Part shown: positions 51,575-59,827 of the stretch, one piece after another
Layout: the number at the start of each line of letters is the position of its first letter
Numbering within the stretch: position 1 is the first letter of the stretch
Source of the DNA: an uncultured Lachnospiraceae bacterium
GTDB lineage: Bacteria; Bacillota; Clostridia; Lachnospirales; Lachnospiraceae
DNA: 64,000 nt
Reading direction: 5' to 3'
Assembly: GCA_947648875.1 (NCBI GenBank)
Contig: CANSPM010000008.1
Coordinates: forward strand, 1-64,000
Notes under the pieces: model-generated
What the model was told of the DNA's origin: nothing
Databases searched by the model: none
What the model saw: only the letters and a program-made list of their open reading frames with translations
Program-made: the position numbers and the translations under genes

Positions 51575-53140
51575 ATGAGCGAAAAAAGAGTTTATCACAA
51601 TCCGGTGCAGAGGGGATTTTTCCCCGATCCGTCGGTGATCCGGGTGGGGGAGGACTATTACATGGTCAACTCCACTTTCCAGTATTTCCCGGCCATTCCA
51701 ATCTCTCATTCAAGGGATATGGTACACTGGCATATCATAGGACATGCCATCAGCAATCCGGACTGGCTGGACCTGAGCGACATCAGAGATTCTCACGGCA
51801 TATGGGCGCCGGATATCTCCTATGTGGACGGAAAATTCTATGTCTTTGCCACCCTGCGGCTCAACGCGGACGGCAAGAGGGATAACAATGTGATGCGCAG
51901 GCAGCTGGTGATGGTTTCCGACAAGCCGGAAGGACCTTACAGCAAGCCCGTCTGTCTTGAGGTGGATAATATTGACCCCTCCCATTTTGTGGATGATGAC
52001 GGCAGCAGATATATGATTATTGCCAAGGCGGCCCAGGCGGTGCCGCTCAGTGGAGACAGCCTGCGGGTGGCGGGGGAGATGAAGACTGCCTGGGACGGCA
52101 CGGGTGAACGGTGTTCCGAGGGACCCCATCTGCTGAAAAAGGATGAGTATTACTACGCCATGGTGGCGGAGGGCGGCACGGGCTATGGGCATGGCATCAA
52201 TATGGCCCGCAGCAAAAACATGTTCGGTCCCTATGAGAACTCCCCCTACAACCCGGTGATGCGGCAGACAGACCCGCAGGCTCCCATTCAGCGCTCCGGC
52301 CACGGAAAGCTGGTACAGGATCAAAACGGGCAGTGGTGGTGTTATTATCTCTGCGGCAGGCCCAACGGGGGGCGCTATACCACAGTGGGGAGAGAGTCTG
52401 CTTTGGACCCGGTGCAATGGACGGAGGATGGATGGCTGACCATCAATGAGGGCAAGGGTCCCAGCCTGGAGCAGACTGCCCCGGATCTGCCGGAATGCGT
52501 GTTTGAGAGAAATCTGTTTGACGATTTCAATGATACAAAACTGAATCTGGAGTGGGAGTTCGTGCGTAATCCGGACAACGGCTCCTGGTCTTTGACGGAG
52601 CGGCCCGGGTATTTCCGCATCTGGACCAGGGACGGACAGTTAAACGAGATTCGTTCCAAAAACACATTGCTGCGCAGGGAACAGGAACTGTCCTACACAG
52701 CGGAGACCAAACTGGAGTACTACCCGGACCACGATGGAGAGCAGGCGGGACTGACCTGCTACTACAGCACAGCCACCTATGCCCGGTGCGCTCTGTGTTA
52801 TGAGGGAGGCCGCAGGATTCAGCTGGTGATCAACCGCAACCATGGGGAGGAACGGATGGCGGAGATTCTGGATGTGAAGGAGGCTCCTGTCTATCTGAAA
52901 GTGGTGGTGGATAAGTTGACCCGCAGTTTCTATTACAGCTACGACGGTCAGGACTGGCAGACCGTGGGCGTGCTGGAGAACTGTATCTATCTCTGCGACG
53001 AGGGAGTTCCCGACGATCCCAAGCGTCACACCGGTACGCTGGTGGGCGTCTACGCCAACAACGGCGGCTGCGGCTGTCGCAAGAGCGCGGACTTTGACTA
53101 TTTTAAGTATGAGGACGCAACAGGCCGCGATATCCCCTGA
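51575..53140 (+). CDS. GH43 beta-xylosidase/arabinofuranosidase
   Basis: 521 residues. Five-bladed propeller with the catalytic triad D18 (FFPDPSVI), D134 (NIDPSHF) and E182 (CSEGPHLL); a C-terminal GH43_C2-type beta-sandwich begins near residue 310 (NLFDDFNDTKLNLEWEFVRN). The layout matches XynB-type beta-xylosidases of subfamilies 11/12. No signal peptide, so it should process imported xylo- or arabino-oligosaccharides. ATG 51575 follows CAGGAGGAAG; the frame is open from 51458 without support. With GH9 it forms a plant-glycan operon closed by a strong hairpin. Confidence 0.93.
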   Translation: MSEKRVYHNPVQRGFFPDPSVIRVGEDYYMVNSTFQYFPAIPISHSRDMVHWHIIGHAISNPDWLDLSDIRDSHGIWAPDISYVDGKFYVFATLRLNADGKRDNNVMRRQLVMVSDKPEGPYSKPVCLEVDNIDPSHFVDDDGSRYMIIAKAAQAVPLSGDSLRVAGEMKTAWDGTGERCSEGPHLLKKDEYYYAMVAEGGTGYGHGINMARSKNMFGPYENSPYNPVMRQTDPQAPIQRSGHGKLVQDQNGQWWCYYLCGRPNGGRYTTVGRESALDPVQWTEDGWLTINEGKGPSLEQTAPDLPECVFERNLFDDFNDTKLNLEWEFVRNPDNGSWSLTERPGYFRIWTRDGQLNEIRSKNTLLRREQELSYTAETKLEYYPDHDGEQAGLTCYYSTATYARCALCYEGGRRIQLVINRNHGEERMAEILDVKEAPVYLKVVVDKLTRSFYYSYDGQDWQTVGVLENCIYLCDEGVPDDPKRHTGTLVGVYANNGGCGCRKSADFDYFKYEDATGRDIP

Positions 53141-53222
53141 GCCCGATGGAGCCGCCTGCGCGGATAGGCTGTTTTGTTTTCTGACAGGCGGAAGTGGAGA
53201 ATAACGGAAAAATGATGTGACA

Positions 53223-53260
53223 AAGGCGCTGAAGATCATATATCTTATCTTCAGCGCCTT
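53223..53260. terminator. 14-bp bidirectional terminator hairpin
   Basis: AAGGCGCTGAAGAT (53223-53236) pairs perfectly with ATCTTCAGCGCCTT (53247-53260) around ten bases. It lies between the convergent GH43 and typA genes. Confidence 0.85.
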
Positions 53261-53277
53261 GTTTGGAGCAGGGGAAC

Positions 53278-55110
53278 TTATTTTTTGTTATTGGCCCGTT
53301 TTCTCAATGTGGGGTCCAGAATCTTTTTGCGAATCCGCAGTGTGGAGGGAGTGATCTCCAGCAATTCATCCGTGTCGATGAAATCCAGCGCCTGCTCCAG
53401 ACTCATGATCTTGGGAGGCGTCAGCCGCAGGGCCTCGTCCGCGCTGGAGGAACGGGTATTGGTCAGCTGTTTTTTCTTACAGACATTGATCTCAATATCC
53501 TCATTCTTGCCGGTCTGGCCTACCACCATGCCGCTGTATACCTTCTCGCCGGGGCCGATGAAAAGAATACCCCGTTCCTGAGCGTTGTACAGACCGTAAG
53601 TGATGGATTCTCCGGCTTCAAAAGCGATCAGGGAGCCCTGTTTTCTGTAGGCAATATCTCCCTTATAGGGTCCGTAGCCGTCAAAAACAGTGTTCAGAAT
53701 GCCATTTCCCTTGGTGTCGGTCATAAACTCGCCGCGGTAGCCGATCAGTCCTCTGGAGGGGATGGAGAACTCCAGACGGGTATAGACGCCGCCGGTGATG
53801 GAACCCATATTCCGCAGTTCCCCTTTTCTCTGTCCCAGCTTCTCGATAACGGCCCCGGCATATTCATTAGGCACGTCGATATAGGCCAGTTCCATGGGTT
53901 CCAGCCGGTGCCCGTCCTCGTCGGATTTAAACAGCACTTCCGCCTTGCTGACGGCAAACTCAAAGCCTTCCCGTCGCATATTTTCAATCAATACGGACAG
54001 ATGCAGTTCCCCGCGTCCGGATACTTTGAATGCATCCATGGAATCTGTCTCTTCCACACGAAGGGACACGTCGGTGTTCAACTCCCTGAACAGTCTGTCC
54101 CGAATGTGGCGGCTGGTCACAAATTTGCCCTCCAGACCCGCCAGCGGGGAATCATTGACCATGAAATGCATGGCGATGGTGGGCTCGCTGATCTTCTGGA
54201 AGGGAATGGGGGAAACCTCCTCGGGGGAGCACAGAGTATCTCCGATATGGATGTCGGCGATGCCGGAGATGGCCACGATGGAGCCGATGCCGGCCTCTCT
54301 GACTTCCACTTTGTTAAGGCCGTCAAACTCATAGAGTTTGCTGACTTTGACCTTGCTCTGCTTGTCCGGTTCATGGTGATTGACAATCACCACTTCCTGG
54401 TTTACCCGGATCATGCCGTTGTCTACCTTGCCGACGCCGATGCGGCCCACATACTCGTTGTAGTCGATGGTGCTGATCAGTACCTGGGTTCCGGCGTCAG
54501 GGTCTCCCTCCGGGGCGGGAATGTAGCTTAGAATTGTCTCAAACAGAGGTGTCATGTCCGTGCCGGGCTGCTCCGCCTCCAGAGAGGCGATTCCGGACTT
54601 GGCCGAGGCGAACACGAAGGGGCAGTCCAGCTGAGAGTCGTCCGCGTCCAATTCAAGGAACAACTCCAGCACCTCGTCGATTACCTCGCTGGGACGCGCC
54701 TCGGGCCGGTCAATCTTGTTGATACAGACGATGACGGGGAGCTTAAGTTCCAGCGCCTTGCGCAATACGAACTTGGTCTGGGGCATGGCGCCCTCGAAAG
54801 CGTCCACCACCAGAATTACGCCGTTTACCATCTTGAGAACCCGCTCCACCTCGCCGCCGAAGTCCGCGTGGCCCGGGGTGTCAATGATATTGATCTTGGT
54901 ATCTTTATAGGTGACGGCGGTATTCTTGGACAGGATGGTAATGCCCCGCTCCCGCTCAATGTCATTGGAATCCATAATCCGTTCGGCCACTTCCTGGTTT
55001 GCGCGGAAGACGCCGCTCTGTTTGAGAAGTTCGTCCACCAGAGTGGTTTTGCCGTGGTCTACATGGGCTATGATTGCCACATTTCGTATATTTTCTCTTT
55101 TTTGCCGCAT
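53278..55110 (-). CDS. typA: Ribosome-associated GTPase TypA/BipA
   Basis: Translation-factor-like GTPase needed for ribosome assembly and stress adaptation at low temperature. G1 is [11 protein letters not shown]2 RERGITI, G3 DTPGHADF, G4 NKIDRPEA, all near the start; EF-G-like domains II, III and V and the TypA-specific C-terminal domain follow ([45 protein letters not shown]). Length 610 aa is standard. CAGGAGGAATTTT precedes the ATG. Monocistronic between its promoter and the terminator at 53223. Confidence 0.97.
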   Translation of the reverse strand: MRQKRENIRNVAIIAHVDHGKTTLVDELLKQSGVFRANQEVAERIMDSNDIERERGITILSKNTAVTYKDTKINIIDTPGHADFGGEVERVLKMVNGVILVVDAFEGAMPQTKFVLRKALELKLPVIVCINKIDRPEARPSEVIDEVLELFLELDADDSQLDCPFVFASAKSGIASLEAEQPGTDMTPLFETILSYIPAPEGDPDAGTQVLISTIDYNEYVGRIGVGKVDNGMIRVNQEVVIVNHHEPDKQSKVKVSKLYEFDGLNKVEVREAGIGSIVAISGIADIHIGDTLCSPEEVSPIPFQKISEPTIAMHFMVNDSPLAGLEGKFVTSRHIRDRLFRELNTDVSLRVEETDSMDAFKVSGRGELHLSVLIENMRREGFEFAVSKAEVLFKSDEDGHRLEPMELAYIDVPNEYAGAVIEKLGQRKGELRNMGSITGGVYTRLEFSIPSRGLIGYRGEFMTDTKGNGILNTVFDGYGPYKGDIAYRKQGSLIAFEAGESITYGLYNAQERGILFIGPGEKVYSGMVVGQTGKNEDIEINVCKKKQLTNTRSSSADEALRLTPPKIMSLEQALDFIDTDELLEITPSTLRIRKKILDPTLRKRANNKK

Positions 55111-55231
55111 AAAATTCCTCCTGATTCGGGTTCCGTGCTTCCCCTGCCTCGTCTTTTTCGGCAGAGAAAACCCTGCCTGATACAGGGCTGTGAAACACGG
55201 ATTTTATCTTTAATATTTCTCAAACCGTTAC

Positions 55232-55260
55232 AGTATATCACTAATTGAATAGAGGCGCAA
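55232..55260 (-). promoter_or_regulatory. Promoter for typA
   Basis: On the minus strand: TTGCGC (55255-55260), 17 bases, TATACT (55232-55237); leader of about 115 bases. Confidence 0.6.
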
Positions 55261-55399
55261 TAAAAGATTATTGAAATTTTCGTCGAAATTTTTCGCTGAA
55301 AAGTACTTCTCAAATGCTGAAAAATGCGGTATAAATATATTACATTACAGGCATTTTGTGCCGGAAAAATTCTTAATGTGTAAGAAGGGAGAACAAAAA

Positions 55400-56050
55400 A
55401 TGACAGATAAGGTTATTGAAAACAATCAGGTGACCGTGATGGGGGAAATTATAAGTAATTTTGCCTACAGCCATGAGATCTTTGGGGAAGGATTTTACAT
55501 GGTGGACGTGAAGGTACAGAGACTCAGCGAGAGTTTCGATGTCATTCCGCTTATGGTCTCGGAGAGGTTGATTGATGTAAACGCCGATTATAAGGGAAAG
55601 TATATCTGCGTAAACGGTCAGTTCCGCTCCTATAACCGTCATGAGGAGCGCAAAAACCGTCTGGTGTTGTCTGTTTTTGCCAGAGAGATCGAGTTCGCGG
55701 AGGAGATTGAAGAGAGTTCCAAGACGAATCAGATTTATCTGGATGGCTACATCTGCAAGGAGCCCATTTATCGCAAGACGCCTCTGGGGAGGGAGATTGC
55801 CGACGTATTGCTGGCCGTGAACCGTCCCTATGGCAAGTCGGACTATATCCCCTGCATCTGTTGGGGAAGAAATGCTCGTTATGCCAGCAGCTTTCATGTG
55901 GGAGAACGCTGCGCCATATGGGGGCGGATTCAGAGCCGTGAATATATGAAGAAACTGGATGAGGAACATGCGGAAAAGCGGGTGGCCTTTGAGGTTTCTG
56001 TAAGCAAGATGGAATTGGTGGAGGCGCAGGAGGAAGAACAGCCTCTGTAG
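55400..56050 (+). CDS. SSB-like protein with two OB folds
   Basis: 216 residues that read as two OB-type halves: first about 1-105 (NQVTVMGEIISNFAYSHEIF... YKGKYICVNGQFRSYNRHEE), second about 110-205 (TNQIYLDGYICKEPIYRKTPLGREIADVLLAVNR... YIPCICWGRNARYASSFHVGERCAIWGRIQSREY). The second half has the primosomal PriB/SSB pattern. Lachnospiraceae carry such proteins besides the normal ssb; binding of single-stranded DNA is likely but unproven. No acidic SSB tip is evident, although the end is Glu-rich. ATG 55400 follows GAAGGGAG. Confidence 0.82.
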   Translation: MTDKVIENNQVTVMGEIISNFAYSHEIFGEGFYMVDVKVQRLSESFDVIPLMVSERLIDVNADYKGKYICVNGQFRSYNRHEERKNRLVLSVFAREIEFAEEIEESSKTNQIYLDGYICKEPIYRKTPLGREIADVLLAVNRPYGKSDYIPCICWGRNARYASSFHVGERCAIWGRIQSREYMKKLDEEHAEKRVAFEVSVSKMELVEAQEEEQPL

Positions 56051-56068
56051 GATGTTGGGACCTTCCCA

Positions 56069-56097
56069 TTGCCAAAAGAAATAAACGGTGTTATAAT
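56069..56097 (+). promoter_or_regulatory. Promoter for the adenosyltransferase gene
   Basis: TTGCCA (56069-56074), 17 bases, TATAAT (56092-56097), about 75 bases before the start codon. Confidence 0.75.
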
Positions 56098-56172
56098 AGG
56101 AGACAGAAATTACAGAGGAAAACCGAAAAGGGCGCTGCCGCAGCCCTGGCTGCGATGTGCAGGGGTATGGAC

Positions 56173-56664
56173 ATGGATAGAGGAAGTATCTACATATATA
56201 CAGGTGATGGAAGAGGTAAATCTCCCGCTGCCTGGGGCCGGGCCATGCAGGCCGCCGCAGAGGGGAAAAAAGTGGTGATCATACAGTTTTTGAAGGGAAG
56301 AGGCCTGGCGGACAGTTCTTTTATCCGCCGGATGGAACCGGAGATCCGGCTCTTTCACTTTGAAAGATCGGATGAGAACTATATGGAACTGCCGGAGGAG
56401 AAGAAGCGGGAGGAATGTGTCAATATCCGCAATGGCCTGGGCTATGCCAAAAAGGTTCTGTCCGTGGCAGAGTGCGACCTGCTGATTCTGGACGAAGTGC
56501 TGGTGCTGGTGGAGAAGGAGATCATTGCGGCGGAGGATTTGAAGGAATTGCTGGACAGCCGCAGGGAGACAGATGTGATTCTGACGGGAAGCAGTCTGAG
56601 TGAAGAGATTCTTGTTCTGGCGGATGAGGTTTCCCGCATTGAGATGATGAAGAAGAAAGCCTGA
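56173..56664 (+). CDS. Cob(I)yrinic acid a,c-diamide adenosyltransferase family (CobO/BtuR-like)
   Basis: 163 residues. P-loop TGDGRGKSPAAWGRA near residue 10, IIQFLKGRG and the Walker B-like LLILDEVLVLVEKE are those of CobA/CobO/BtuR corrinoid adenosyltransferases, which attach the 5'-deoxyadenosyl group from ATP to Co(I). The P-loop ends in Ser-Pro rather than the usual Thr-Thr, typical of a clostridial branch whose activity is less certain. ATG 56173 is seven bases after AGGGG; ATG 56155 and 56167 are also in frame. No cobalamin biosynthesis genes and no cobalamin riboswitch are next to it. Confidence 0.87.
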   Translation: MDRGSIYIYTGDGRGKSPAAWGRAMQAAAEGKKVVIIQFLKGRGLADSSFIRRMEPEIRLFHFERSDENYMELPEEKKREECVNIRNGLGYAKKVLSVAECDLLILDEVLVLVEKEIIAAEDLKELLDSRRETDVILTGSSLSEEILVLADEVSRIEMMKKKA

Positions 56665-56724
56665 ACATTGCGCGTCCCAATACAAATATGTGCATAAACG
56701 CAGGCACTGCATATGTACGGGGAG

Positions 56725-56753
56725 GAGTTTGTGGATGTTCTGCGTCCAAATAC
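56725..56753. repeat. Dispersed palindromic repeat, copy 3 (diverged)
   Basis: GAGTTTGTGGATGTTC then TGCGTCCAAATAC. It agrees with the other two copies in GAT-TTC/GC-TCCAAATAC but has a two-base GT insertion in the left arm. Confidence 0.55.
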
Positions 56754-56847
56754 CGATTAACGCACCGACACGGGCGAGGCGGAGTCGACCAGGGAAAACG
56801 CAGGCACGCAGGAGCGGAGTAAGTTTGGTAAAAACATGGTTTTTTCA

Positions 56848-56876
56848 TTGACAAAGACATAAGTCAATGCTATGAT
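56848..56876 (+). promoter_or_regulatory. Promoter for the lysine riboswitch-dapAB unit
   Basis: Perfect TTGACA (56848-56853), 17 bases, TATGAT (56871-56876). Transcription would start right at the aptamer. Confidence 0.88.
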
Positions 56877-56883
56877 ATTGAAA

Positions 56884-57114
56884 ATAAGGTAGAGGTTGCG
56901 TATTTTAAGAGTACGACCCCGGATGTGGCAGGCACAGGGGAAGGGGAAGGAAAGGAACATACGCCGAAAGGATCGGTGTGCTGTAAACCGGGACCTTGGG
57001 CATGCGGTGAATAACTGTATGACTGTCATCTGTGTAACCGGATGGGGCGCTATCGTATAATATCAGGAGCATTTCGTGATATGATTCGTCGGCGCATGTG
57101 TGTCGGCATTTTTT
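56884..57114 (+). ncRNA. Lysine riboswitch (L box) with terminator
   Basis: The aptamer at 56884-57057 has the L-box hallmarks: AAGGTAGAGGTTGCG at the 5' end, AAGAGTA, GCCGAAAGGAT, TGAATAACTGTA, GACTGTCATC and the closing GGGGCGCTATCG, which pairs with GGTAG to form P1. Beyond it a terminator stem (57088-57095 with 57100-57107, eight pairs including three G-U, loop ATGT) is followed by six T's (57109-57114). An alternative stem, 57047-57065 with 57077-57095, uses both the P1 3' strand and the terminator 5' strand, so it serves as antiterminator. Lysine should therefore switch dapAB off by termination. Confidence 0.92.
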
Positions 57115-57206
57115 ATGTCTGGCAGTGGGTAAGTGACACTCTGTGCGCCGAAGGGACTTTGCCCATTAGAGCCATCGTGCAGCGATTAAATTTAGGAGGA
57201 AAAGGT

Positions 57207-58118
57207 ATGGCTATTTTTACGGGAGCGGGAGTGGCGATTGTCACCCCGATGCATGAGGACGGAAGTGTGAACTATGAAAAGTTTACAGAGTTGTTGGAGT
57301 TCCAGATCAGCGGTGGCACGGATGCCATCATTGTCTGCGGCACCACAGGGGAGGCATCCACCATGACCCACGAGGAACATCTGGATGTGATCCGGCACTG
57401 TGTGGAGGTGGTGAAGGGGCGAATCCCCGTGATTGCGGGAACCGGTTCCAACTGTACGGAGACGGCGGTGTATTTGTCCCAGGAGGCTGAAAAATTCGGG
57501 GTGGACGGCTTGCTGCTGGTTTCTCCCTACTATAATAAAGCTACGCAAAACGGTCTGTATACCCATTTCAAAACGGTAGCCGATTCCGTGAAGGTCCCCA
57601 TTCTGCTGTATAATGTACCCAGCCGTACCGGTTGTAATATCCTGCCCCCGACGATTGTCAGGCTGTGCAGGGACTGTGAGAATATTGTGGGTGTGAAGGA
57701 AGCAAGCGACAATATTGTGCAGATTGCCCAACTGGCCGCGCTGGCTGAGGGAAGCGTGGATATCTACTCTGGCAATGACAATCAGATCGTGCCCATTCTG
57801 TCCCTGGGCGGCAAGGGTGTGATCTCTGTGTTGTCCAATGTGGCTCCCCGTCAGACCCACGAGATCTGCGCGAAATTTTTTGCGGGGGATGTGGCCGGAA
57901 GCTGCCGTATGCAGCTGGAGGCCATGGACCTGTGCGGAGCTCTGTTCTGCGAGGTGAACCCGATTCCTGTAAAGACAGCGCTGAATCTGATGGGTAAGGG
58001 GGCGGGCTCTCTGCGGCTTCCCCTGACGGATATGGAGGAGGCCAATGTGTCCAGGCTCAGAAAGGCCATGCAGGAGTATGGTATACTGGATGGGGCCTGT
58101 GATACTGGCACGAGATGA
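57207..58118 (+). CDS. dapA: 4-hydroxy-tetrahydrodipicolinate synthase
   Basis: Condenses pyruvate with aspartate semialdehyde, first committed step to lysine and diaminopimelate. Schiff-base lysine K164 in VGVKEAS, Y135 in LLYNVPSRTG with R140, and GTTGE at 45-49 are all present. Length 303 aa is slightly above the usual 292. ATG 57207 follows AGGAGG; the frame is open from 57042 but that part is riboswitch sequence. The gene lies 92 bases beyond the riboswitch terminator and 17 bases before dapB. Confidence 0.97.
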   Translation: MAIFTGAGVAIVTPMHEDGSVNYEKFTELLEFQISGGTDAIIVCGTTGEASTMTHEEHLDVIRHCVEVVKGRIPVIAGTGSNCTETAVYLSQEAEKFGVDGLLLVSPYYNKATQNGLYTHFKTVADSVKVPILLYNVPSRTGCNILPPTIVRLCRDCENIVGVKEASDNIVQIAQLAALAEGSVDIYSGNDNQIVPILSLGGKGVISVLSNVAPRQTHEICAKFFAGDVAGSCRMQLEAMDLCGALFCEVNPIPVKTALNLMGKGAGSLRLPLTDMEEANVSRLRKAMQEYGILDGACDTGTR

Positions 58119-58135
58119 TAAACAGGAGAAAAGAT

Positions 58136-58900
58136 ATGATTCGGTTGATTATGCATGGATGTAACGGGAAAATGGGGCAGGTGATCAGCAATATCGTGGC
58201 GCAGGACCCGGAGGCGGAGCTGGTGGCCGGGATAGATACGCAGGATAACGGCCGTAATCCATATCCGGTTTTTTCGGATATCAGCGCCTGTGATGTGGAG
58301 GCGGACGCGCTGATTGATTTTTCGGCGGCACCGGCCATAGACGGATTGCTGGATTACTGTGTGGAGCGCGCTCTCCCCTGCGTACTCTGTACTACAGGGT
58401 TGAGCGCACAGCAACTGGCAAAGGTGGAGGAGGCGTCCCGGAAGGTGGCAATCCTTAAATCCGCCAATATGTCTCTGGGCATCAATCTGCTTCTGAAACT
58501 GCTAAAGGAAGCGGCGGGAGTACTGGCTCCGGCGGGATATGACATAGAGATCGTGGAGAAGCATCACAATCAGAAGGTGGACGCTCCCAGCGGCACGGCA
58601 CTGGCGCTGGCAGATTCCATCAATGAGGAATGTGGACACAGTTATGAGTATATCTATGACAGAAGCCAGAGGAGAGAGAAGAGGAATCAGAAAGAGATCG
58701 GCATCAGCGCCATACGCGGAGGCACTATCGTGGGCGAACATGATGTGCTCTTTGCCGGGGAGGACGAGGTGATCACTTTTTCTCATTCCGCTACCTCCAA
58801 GGCGGTATTCGCGAAAGGGGCGGTGCAGGCGGGCAAGTTCCTGGCGGGAAAGCCTGCCGGTATGTACAATATGAGCCATGTAATAGAAGCACAGATTTAA
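58136..58900 (+). CDS. dapB: 4-hydroxy-tetrahydrodipicolinate reductase
   Basis: NAD(P)H reductase making tetrahydrodipicolinate, second step of the branch. N-terminal nucleotide-binding loop HGCNGKMGQ; catalytic segment EKHHNQKVDAPSGTALALAD with the active-site His pair and Lys; C-terminal GKFLAGKPAGMYNMSHV. Length 254 aa is normal. ATG 58136 follows CAGGAGAAAAG; 17 bases after dapA, so both share the lysine riboswitch. The rest of the pathway is not in the window. Confidence 0.97.
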   Translation: MIRLIMHGCNGKMGQVISNIVAQDPEAELVAGIDTQDNGRNPYPVFSDISACDVEADALIDFSAAPAIDGLLDYCVERALPCVLCTTGLSAQQLAKVEEASRKVAILKSANMSLGINLLLKLLKEAAGVLAPAGYDIEIVEKHHNQKVDAPSGTALALADSINEECGHSYEYIYDRSQRREKRNQKEIGISAIRGGTIVGEHDVLFAGEDEVITFSHSATSKAVFAKGAVQAGKFLAGKPAGMYNMSHVIEAQI

Positions 58901-58910
58901 TCCTTCAACC

Positions 58911-58947
58911 AAAAGAGCCACAGGCGGAATGTACCTGTGGCCTTTTG
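58911..58947 (+). terminator. Terminator after dapB
   Basis: GCCACAGG (58917-58924) pairs with CCTGTGGC (58934-58941), preceded by AAAA and followed by CTTTTGTT. Confidence 0.88.
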
Positions 58948-58996
58948 TTCATGACATTCCTCGCGAAGCGTGGATTCCATTTAAAATCGTGAGATT

Positions 58997-59701
58997 TTAC
59001 CGGGTCGCGGAGCCTGTCCCGGCTCCTGTAGCAGTACCGGCGGTGGAACCGTTACCGTTGGTGGTTCCGCTGCCTGTGGCACCGGTAGAACCGTTGCCTG
59101 TGCCGGCGGTGGAACCGTTACCGTTGGTGGTTCCGTTGCCCGTGCTGCCAGCTGCACCATTATCTGTACCGTTGCCCAGGGCGGAATCGGACATATCTCC
59201 TGTGTTATCACCGGTCATATCGTCGATAAGATCAGATACACCATCCGTTACATCACCTACAATGCCGCCAACGGCGTCTCCCGCGTCATCTGCTGCGTCG
59301 CCTATGGCGTTTCCCGCGTCATCCACCGCGTTACCGACCGTACTTCCGGTGTTACCTACAGTAGAGCCTCCCGTAGAACCGTTTGTGGTGTTATTGTCGT
59401 TGGTGCCGGTGGTGGAATTGTTGTCATCCGTGGTGGAACCGGAAGTGCCGCTGTTGTCTCCTGCGGCAGTCCCGGGATTGTTGTCAATATTGCCCGTGTT
59501 TGTTCCGGAACCGGAATTGTTGCCGGTGTTATTGCCTGCGGTGGTTCCGGCGCTGCTTCCCTCGGTGGTCTGGTTCCCTGCCATATCGCTGGGATCATTA
59601 TTGTTATTCCCGTTTCTGGTACATGCTGTGGCTGCGCACATAAAAGTCATCAGCATACCCACTATAATAATTTTTTTACCAATAAATCGCTTTTTCATCA
59701 T
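58997..59701 (-). CDS. Low-complexity Gly/Asn/Thr/Ser-rich lipoprotein
   Basis: 234 residues. N-terminus MMKKRFIGKK, hydrophobic core and lipobox ending at Cys27 (AATAC) mark a surface lipoprotein. The mature part is nearly all Gly, Asn, Thr, Ser, Asp and Ala. Three zones: an N/T/G-rich head, a middle of amphipathic repeats (GNAVDDAGNAIGDAADDAG, VGDVTDGVSDLIDDMTGD), and a tail with repeats GTTNGNGSTAGT. Such zones act as flexible spacers or wall-spanning stalks. AGGAGGAGTT precedes ATG 59701. The opposite strand is open too, but it lacks a start signal. No enzyme motif. Confidence 0.78.
   Translation of the reverse strand: MMKKRFIGKKIIIVGMLMTFMCAATACTRNGNNNNDPSDMAGNQTTEGSSAGTTAGNNTGNNSGSGTNTGNIDNNPGTAAGDNSGTSGSTTDDNNSTTGTNDNNTTNGSTGGSTVGNTGSTVGNAVDDAGNAIGDAADDAGDAVGGIVGDVTDGVSDLIDDMTGDNTGDMSDSALGNGTDNGAAGSTGNGTTNGNGSTAGTGNGSTGATGSGTTNGNGSTAGTATGAGTGSATR
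59037..59135 (-). repeat. 33-bp direct repeats inside the lipoprotein gene
   Basis: A 33-base unit beginning CCGGCGGTGGAACC at 59037 recurs exactly at 59103-59135, 66 bases on. It codes for the repeated TTNGNGSTAG segment. In-frame repeat gain or loss would change the length of the tail. Confidence 0.88.
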
Positions 59702-59827
59702 AACTCCTCCTGAATGATTATTTTTGGCTCTGCACATATTATGTGTATCTGTACGCTATTTATACAGAAAATTGTGCGGCAAGACAGATCGGACGGAAAA
59801 AATTGGATTAAAAAGAGGAATTGACGT

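Noticed and set aside
53263..54531. A 422-codon open frame on the plus strand across typA
   Set aside because: It is antisense to the fully conserved TypA GTPase and has no ribosome binding site or known domain; it results from codon bias in the real gene.
56884..57057. Leader considered as a T-box or cobalamin riboswitch because of the nearby CobO-like gene
   Set aside because: No T-box sequence or B12 box; the conserved blocks and the dapAB context fit the lysine riboswitch.
59037..59135. Direct repeats considered as a CRISPR array
   Set aside because: Only two exact copies, in frame inside a coding region, with related spacer sequence; no cas genes.
58929..59717. Pro/Val/Leu-rich open frame opposite the repeat lipoprotein
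   Set aside because: The minus strand has the AGGAGG, signal sequence and lipobox; the plus frame is only the complement of Gly/Asn/Thr codons.
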